From Caprimulgus europaeus (taxonomy: Eukaryota; Chordata; Aves; Caprimulgiformes; Caprimulgidae): a stretch of 64,000 nt of DNA. The stretch is from positions 19,929,834 through 19,993,833 of the forward strand of contig OU015523.1 in assembly GCA_907165065.1 (NCBI GenBank), written 5' to 3'. A program made the position numbers and the translations under genes. Of the stretch, positions 58,101-64,000 are shown one piece after another. The notes under the pieces were generated by a model that saw only the letters and a list, made by a program, of their open reading frames with translations, was not told the origin of the DNA and searched no databases. The first letter of the stretch is position 1, and every line of letters begins with the position of its first letter.

Positions 58101-58106
58101 AATAAA
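58101..58106 (+). promoter_or_regulatory. PEX5 polyadenylation signal
   Basis: AATAAA 865 nt past the PEX5 stop. An earlier AATAAA lies at 57921 and a later one near 58287. 57237 to about 58125 is therefore taken as the 3' UTR. Confidence 0.65.
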
Positions 58107-58129
58107 GGAAGGAGAATTAAAATTGCCAA

Positions 58130-60380
58130 AATGATGTTTTTCTCTATGCCTCTGTTAGACCTACATGCAGGGGGCAGTATAGACCTTTGGGGGTATAATT
58201 CTGCTGGTTTTCAAAATATAAATCAGAGTCTCTCTGTTCCTGTCTCCCCTTTTGACCCCTGTTTTGTTTTATTGATAGCTTGTATGCAAATAAAGCTTAA
58301 AAGACCTCATTTTGCTGTAGCTTCAGCCTTCAGTTCTGTGAGCCAGCAGAAGAGCTTCCCTGTGTCAAAAGCTCTCTTTTGCCTTGCTTAGGTTTAAAGG
58401 CCAGGGAAGCACTGTTCTTCATTTTCTTGCCATCTGCAGTGAGGGAAGCTGGCTTACATTTTGTCACCTCTGAGGAACCTGACTGCTGCAGTGGTCAAGA
58501 CCAGGCACTTAGGCAGGGGGCACTTTCCCTTCCTGCTCCACCTGGCATCTGTTTCTTCATACTTCTACCTCACAGGCTTGTTTTTCTCTTGCTAGGAGAG
58601 AAAGTGTGTGCAGAGAATAGTTCTTGCTGTAAGTTTTCTGAGCTCTAGCTTGCCCTGTGTCTCCCATCCAGCCCTGTGGCACCGAAACCTGTTGGCACTG
58701 TTCTGAAATTGCTGTAATGTATGCAAACCAACTTCCTGCTTGTGCTGCCTCAAAGGAAGGGAACCACTGCTTCTGTCTCCTGCTCACACATGCTGCTCCT
58801 GGTCAGAGATGTGCCTTCTGGTCTCTACTGATCTCAATCCTTCTCTCAGATTCTTCTGCTTGGTGTAAGAAAACATTAGTGTCTTTGCTGTTCCTCACCT
58901 GCTGCCCAGGTGTTCACCCTTCCCAGTTCTCTTGCTACCGATTTCCTTTGCATCTTTGCTGCACCACATTCCTCTCTGTTCACGCTCCCATTATCACTGC
59001 TTGGCTTTCCCTTTTTCTCATTCTCAAGTGCCATTTAATGCTTCTCCTCTCTCCTTTGCTTCCTAGTTTTGTCAATTTCCCCCGCAGTTTGGCTTAATCT
59101 CTTGACTTTGTGCTTGGTGTCCTTCCCTATCACACATCCCCTCCTGTCCCTGTAGCTAGTGTGGGCTGTCACCATTTGCTCTCTTTCCTTGTAAGTAGTT
59201 CTCCCTTTTTTCCCTTCCTCACACCTTAAATGGTCTCCTAGCATCTGTGCTACCTTTGCTAAGGCCAGATCTTCACCTAAACACTAGTCCCTATTTAGTC
59301 TCCCAGGGCCAAGTGAAGATTGAGCTGCTTCTGTCCAGACCATGCCTAACCTTGTCCTGTTAAGCATGGTCTTTGGAAACAGAGTGCTGGTGCAGGGAAC
59401 AGCAGCTGGCTGATTGTATCTGCATTCTGGTTCACACCTTTTGCCTGCCCTCTGCTACCCTGTCTCTGGCCACCTCTGAAGCAGGCTTGCAATGGGGCTC
59501 TGTATGTATCTTCAACCTGGCTTGTGTTTCCAGCCACAGCCACCTCTTCTGTTGTTGAGCCCTGCTGTACAGCAGGATTGGGTAGCAGGCACTGAGTGTT
59601 TGAGTCACATAAAGGTAAGGTGGTGAGGGATGTTTGGAGGTCCCTAATCCAACCTCCTGCTCAAAACAGGCCTGTCTTGAATGCTAGATGCTCTGCAATT
59701 TTTGTACTTTTTCTTGTACTTCCCCCAACACACAGAAGAGTGACAGGGCTTGTCACCTTTGAAAGCATATGAGGGATCCTAGCAGGTCCTTTTTTGTTCT
59801 TTACCAAATCCATGGCCATCATAGGACCCACGCTGGATCTCTCGTAGCAGGGTGTGTGGTCAAAGGGGAGGATTCAGTACATGATCTTCTACCCATGCTT
59901 TTTCCTGTGTTTCTGCTGTATTTCTTCCTTTGGTGTTTTATTTATTTGCTGCTTAAGGCCCCAAAAAGTCTTAGAATCAAGTCTTAGAATCTCTTGGTAT
60001 TGGCCTGAGTCAACACCCAGCTGGGAGGTACCAGCAAATGAAAATTGGTGCTTAGAGATCCTTATACCTCTAGCTACAGTGCCCCTCTTAGCTTCCATAC
60101 TTGTCAACAAGGTGGGTATACTGCCATTGTGTGCACTGCTTTACCACTGCAGTTTCCTTATCCTGAGCTGCTGAGCCTCATTAAGATCCTGGGTTTTCTT
60201 GAGTTACAACCCCCTGATCTCTTGTTTTGTGTCCCAGGCTCCTACCTCTATTGCTTGTGTGTGCTTAAGTCCTTCCATGTGGGAAGGGGCTCAGACCAAT
60301 CCTTCTCTAGATGAATGCTCTAGGCATGGTGACCTGAAGTGGATGTTCCCAGAGGGAGTGTAAGGGCAAGCATAGAGTGG
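58130..60380. other. Intergenic, mostly unassigned
   Basis: C/T-rich unique sequence with only short open frames. A stretch near 59630-59700 (GGAGGTCCCTAATCCAACC) resembles an antisense CR1 tail but is too short to be sure. Confidence 0.4.
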
Positions 60381-60381
60381 G

Positions 60382-61024
60382 TGTCCTGGTTTTTAGCTGG
60401 GACAGAGCTGGGTTTCTTTAGGTAGCTAGAGTAATGCTGTGTTTTGCTTTCAGCCTGGGAATTGTTATGAGAGAAACACTGATGGCATATCAATGTTTTA
60501 ATTTTTGTTGCTGGAGGTGAAGGGCTTTGTGTTTTGTTAGTCTACGAGTGCAAGATGTAAGGGGGGTGAGGAATATTTAATAAGCTAAATTGGTGTTTGG
60601 ATATGCTAATGGCATATGCTATATCATATAATGTCGTGTCCCCTATATTAGTGAGGGTCCCTTCCTTTTTTGGCACTCTCTGCCTTTTGCTTGGGCTCTC
60701 GTTCTTCTGGGCTTGCGGTTTTGGTTCAGGATTGTCGCTCCTCTGGGATTGTTATCTGGGAACAGGCCAGGCTTAGTTGGTGGGTGATGAGCAATTGTAC
60801 TGTGTATCACTCATTTGCATATTTTATTACTATTATTATCATTACTATTCTAATATCAATATTATTTTAAGTTTTATTTTATTTCAATTATGAAATTGTT
60901 CTTAACTTAATGAGTCTCCTTACCCTTGCCCCTCAGTTGTGTCCCCTGTGCCCTGGGAGTGGGGGGCAGTGAGTAAATGGCTGTGTTAGCTGCTAGCCAA
61001 GGGCTAGCCCAGTGAAACCATCAT
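60382..61024 (+). mobile_element. Solo ERV LTR with 6-bp target duplication
   Basis: It starts TGTCCTGGTTTTTAGCTGGG, and the LTR sequence ends near AACCATCAT. AGTGGG flanks it at 60376-60381 and 61025-61030. It shares the AT-rich run, the ATTTGCAT octamer (60813-60820) and the GTGATGAGCAATTGTACTG block with the other LTRs. No primer-binding site follows. Confidence 0.85.
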
Positions 61025-61482
61025 AGTGGGTACTCCCATATTGTCTAGGAATCTGCTGCTTTGAAGGCTCACTGACCTGGAGGTTGCATAAGTGTTTGTT
61101 TAGTAGCCTTTAGTGAATTTATTCTCTGCCCGCATCTTGTTGATTTTTAAACCACGTGGTGCTTTTGATATCTGCAATGTCTTATGGATGCACAGAAGAA
61201 CTGTCTTTAGATAACCAAAGTATTTTTGTTTGTTTTAAACTTTCTACCTCTTCCTTTGTGGTCTCTTGCTTCTGGTACTGTGAGATGTAGCAAATTGTAT
61301 GGTTGTAACATGGTCCATGTCTCCCCAGGGAGAGCCCTTTCCCCACCTCTGTGCCCCATGCTTCTCGGTCTTCTTTACTTTTACTCTGTTATTGCCAGTA
61401 TTTCCTGCATGCCCTAGCCTGCCTTGGGGTTCTGACCACAAACACCATGCCTCTTCCTCCTTCTCCTCCTCCTCTGCCTCAG

Positions 61483-61640
61483 TCCCTGATGCTCAGAAAT
61501 CTTTTGTTGGGCAAGAAGTGCTGCTGAGGACTGAAAGCAGCATGGCAGCTCTCCCACCTGCAGCAGCGAAGCAGCAACAGGGACAGGCCAGCAAGACAGA
61601 CAGCTTTGTCAGAGCAGACTTGAGCAGCTTCTCCATATGA
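61483..61640 (+). other. Possible terminal coding exon, gene unknown
   Basis: A strong acceptor (pyrimidine run, CTCCTCTGCCTCAG) is followed by 52 open codons: it starts PDAQKSFVGQEVLL, ends VRADLSSFSI, then TGA. I recognise no family and see no upstream exon, so it may be chance. Confidence 0.25.
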
Positions 61641-62459
61641 TCGTCCCTTGCTCACATAGACGTGCAATTCCTCGCTCCCACAAAAAGAAAGAAGCCAAAC
61701 CTTTCACTGGACACCATTGTGCTTAGTATGGCAAAGCATTGTTAGATGTTTTCTGGTGCTTTTGGATGCCTGATTTGAGACATATGAAACCTGAAAATGC
61801 GCTAACTGCATGACTTAGGAAGAGTTACAGGTGCAGAGATCCCCTGACCATCTGATGCCGAATGGGTAGGGTCTTTGAAACTTTTCAGTGTCTCTATTGC
61901 ATTTCTGGAGCAGAAGTGACACCTAGTGCTGAGTGGAGGGCAGGTCGGCGCCTGTCGCTCGAACCAGGCCACTAGAGGGTTTAGGGGCACAACCTGCTAA
62001 TAACAAACGGGGAGGGACGAAATGCTGGATGCATTTTCTGAACGTTGCAGCTTTTGTGAGCTGGAGAGGCTTTCCCAGCCAAACGTGGTGCTGTGAAGCC
62101 AGGACCTTTTGAGGGTCTGTGACATGTTTCTTTCCCCCCCTTGCTACTAAGCATCTAATTAGTCTGGGCTTCTGTATTTGTGGAGTCCAGCCTGGCAATC
62201 ACATCATGGAAACTCATTTGCACATTTCTTAAACACAGGGACAGAATGCAACCCAGTTGAGTTTCTGACACTTAGTATTAAAGCAATTATTCACAGTCTG
62301 TGACTTCTTCCTTTATCTGAGAAGGGGAAACTTTGGGAAGGAAGTAATAGTTGGAAAAACTCTTCCCTTTCATTTCTGGCTTCTGTGTCTTGGCAAGTGG
62401 GACTTAAAATGCTTTTGTCAGTCTGTATTTGCTGTGCTTCTCTTTCCAACATGTCTTTT

Positions 62460-62655
62460 GTGGAGCTCACTCCTGGTGCTGGGAGTGGGTGCAGAACACT
62501 CATGAGGTTGGCACAGGCCCACCTCTGAAGCCTGTCAAGGTCCCTCTGGATGGCATCCTGTCCCTCCAGCGTGTCAACCACACCGCTCAGCTTGGTGTTG
62601 TTGGCAAACCTACTGAGGGTGCACTCAATCCCCCTGCATTCACTGCCAAACTCCT
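62460..62655 (-). mobile_element. CR1 reverse-transcriptase fragment
   Basis: On the minus strand it encodes GIECTLSRFANNTKLSGVVD and TLEGQDAIQRDLDRLQRW, a decayed CR1 palm-domain segment. Confidence 0.85.
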
Positions 62656-62883
62656 GAGGGGAAAAAGACGGCTCCCTTTTTGCCTGGCATGTATCTTGCA
62701 CAAACTCCCCTTTTTTTCTTTTCCTTCTTTGTTTGCCACTGTGTTTGCTGCACTCCCCAGTTGCCAGAGCCCAGTGAAGGGGGCTGAACAAAACTACTTT
62801 TTCAGTGAAGACTAAAAGAGGGATGACAGCAGCCTGTTGGATGAGTATTCTATACCCACTCCCAACACTGGGAGTGAGCTCCT

Positions 62884-63511
62884 CTCCTGGTTTTGACTGG
62901 AATAGAGTTAATTTTCATCTTAGTAGCTAGAATACTGCTGTGGTTTTGTTTCACCATGGGATTTGGCATGAGAAGAATGTTGATTATATACTGGCATCTG
63001 TGGTTGTTGCTGGGAGAAAAAAAAAAAAAGCAAACAAGGATGTCCCAAATCCCCATGTTTTGCTAGTCTGCAGGCACAGAAGAAACTGGCAGGGGGGGAG
63101 GGTGCATAGTAAAGCAGCAGACTCAGACTGGCACTTGGATATGCCAGTAGGATTTTCCATATCATATAATATTGTGCTTGGAATGTAAAGGAGGGCTGGG
63201 TGAGAAAAGGGGGCTCTGGCTCTTCCAGGATTGTGGTTTTGGGTTCAGGGTTCCTTTTTGCTCCTCCAGGATTCCTATTGGTGGAAGGTGAGCAATTGTA
63301 CTGTGCATCAGTCATTTATAGATATATTATTATTATCATTATTATTTTAAGTTAATTTTCTTCCAGTTACTAAATAGTTTCTCTCTCAATCTGTGAGTCT
63401 CCTTACCTTTACTCATCCAGTTCTCTCTCCTGTTCCATGAGTGGGAGGGTAAGGAGGAGGTGAGCGAGCAGCTGTGTGGTGGTCAGCTGCCAGCCAAGTT
63501 AAACTACTACA
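62884..63511 (+). mobile_element. ERV 5' LTR
   Basis: Same family as the LTRs at 8067 and 60382 (TCCTGGTTTTGACTGGAATA, then AGCAATTGTACTGTGCATCA, then an ATTATTATT run). It ends AAACTACTACA. The ATTTGCAT octamer is lost here. A primer-binding site follows 8 bp later, so this is a 5' LTR, not a solo LTR. Confidence 0.85.
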
Positions 63512-63519
63512 ATCTTTTT

Positions 63520-63537
63520 TGGCATCCAACATGGGGC
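63520..63537 (+). other. Decayed retroviral primer-binding site (tRNA-Lys1,2 type)
   Basis: TGGCATCCAACATGGGGC differs at three positions, two at CpG-derived sites, from the site used by betaretroviruses primed by tRNA-Lys(CUU). Confidence 0.7.
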
Positions 63538-63890
63538 ATGAACAATTGAGATAATGACAGTTTTGACCAAAGTGTGTTAAAACAAACCTGTAATAAGCAT
63601 TGATTTTGTTGACTTGGTGGTCAGTGGTTGGAATATTGTTTTATTGGACTACAGAGTTGGGTGGTGTAGTACTATTTGTGCTGTTTATGTTGTCTGCCAT
63701 CCCTAGGGGTTGGATTGGGGTTAAAGGGTACCATTTTGCTGCGTTGTATGATGCTGGTGGTTAGTATGATTAAAAAAAAGGGTAGTGAAACTGATTTTAT
63801 GTTTGTATGCAGCAGTGGCAGGCAGCACACAGAGTGAAGCAGCAGTGCCGGCTCCAGCTCCATATTTTGGGAGCCATCTCATTAACGTTT
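63538..63890 (+). mobile_element. ERV leader remnant
   Basis: Sequence directly after the primer-binding site with no open gag frame. The element appears cut off before about 63900, where CR1-like sequence begins. Confidence 0.5.
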
Positions 63891-63899
63891 ATAAATATG

Positions 63900-64000
63900 T
63901 AAAGGGTGAGTGTGAGGAGGATGGAGCCAGGCTCTTCACAGTGATGTCCAATGGTAGGACAAGGGGCAATGGGTGTAAGCTGGAACACAGGAGGTTCCGC
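63900..64000 (+). mobile_element. CR1 fragment cut by the window edge
   Basis: It matches the CR1 segment GGAGCCAGGCTCTTCACAGT ... GACAAGGGGCAATGGG ... CACAGGAGGTTCCGC and continues beyond the window. Confidence 0.75.

Noticed and set aside
58657-59097. 146-aa open frame downstream of PEX5
   Set aside because: No start context, splice support, family match or conserved motif; composition follows the C/T-rich strand.

Overview
This window is vertebrate nuclear DNA, most likely from a neoavian bird. The evidence is small introns with canonical GT/AG splice sites, CpG islands at gene starts, many CR1 LINE copies with the typical bird 3' end, several copies of one bird-type ERV LTR family, and a gene order matching the C1R-RBP5-CLSTN3-PEX5 block of human 12p13. 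There is no operon, CRISPR array or phage content. All gene models below were assembled by eye from splice signals, and every exon junction was checked for reading phase.

Layout: C1R (complement serine protease, minus strand, 1147-8766, 11 coding exons, 711 aa). A repeat-rich interval (8767-14496) holds a CpG island, LTR-like material and CR1 copies. RBP5 (cellular retinol-binding protein III, minus, 14497-15998, 4 exons, 135 aa) and CLSTN3 (calsyntenin-3, plus, 16975-32659, 18 exons, 976 aa) diverge from one shared CpG island. A SLC25A33/SLC25A36-type mitochondrial carrier follows (minus, 34460-42915, 7 exons, 315 aa), tail to tail with CLSTN3. PEX5 (peroxisomal PTS1 receptor, plus, 46786-57236, 15 coding exons, 645 aa) comes next. 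From 57237 to the end lie the PEX5 3' UTR and a repeat-dominated intergenic stretch with CR1 pieces and two ERV LTRs, one still followed by a decayed primer-binding site.

The genes do not form a pathway; they are a conserved syntenic block. The most interesting point is evolutionary. An RBP gene, a CLSTN gene and a SLC25A33/36-type carrier occur together here, as they do around CLSTN1 (RBP7, SLC25A33) and CLSTN2 (RBP1/2, SLC25A36) in human. The carrier here looks like the third, CLSTN3-linked ohnolog, which I do not know from the human 12p13 locus. Other points are a Gly-to-Ser change next to the C1R catalytic serine, a solo LTR 59 bp inside C1R intron 1, an in-frame 84-bp last intron in CLSTN3, and a perfect 17-bp hairpin just before CLSTN3 exon 2.
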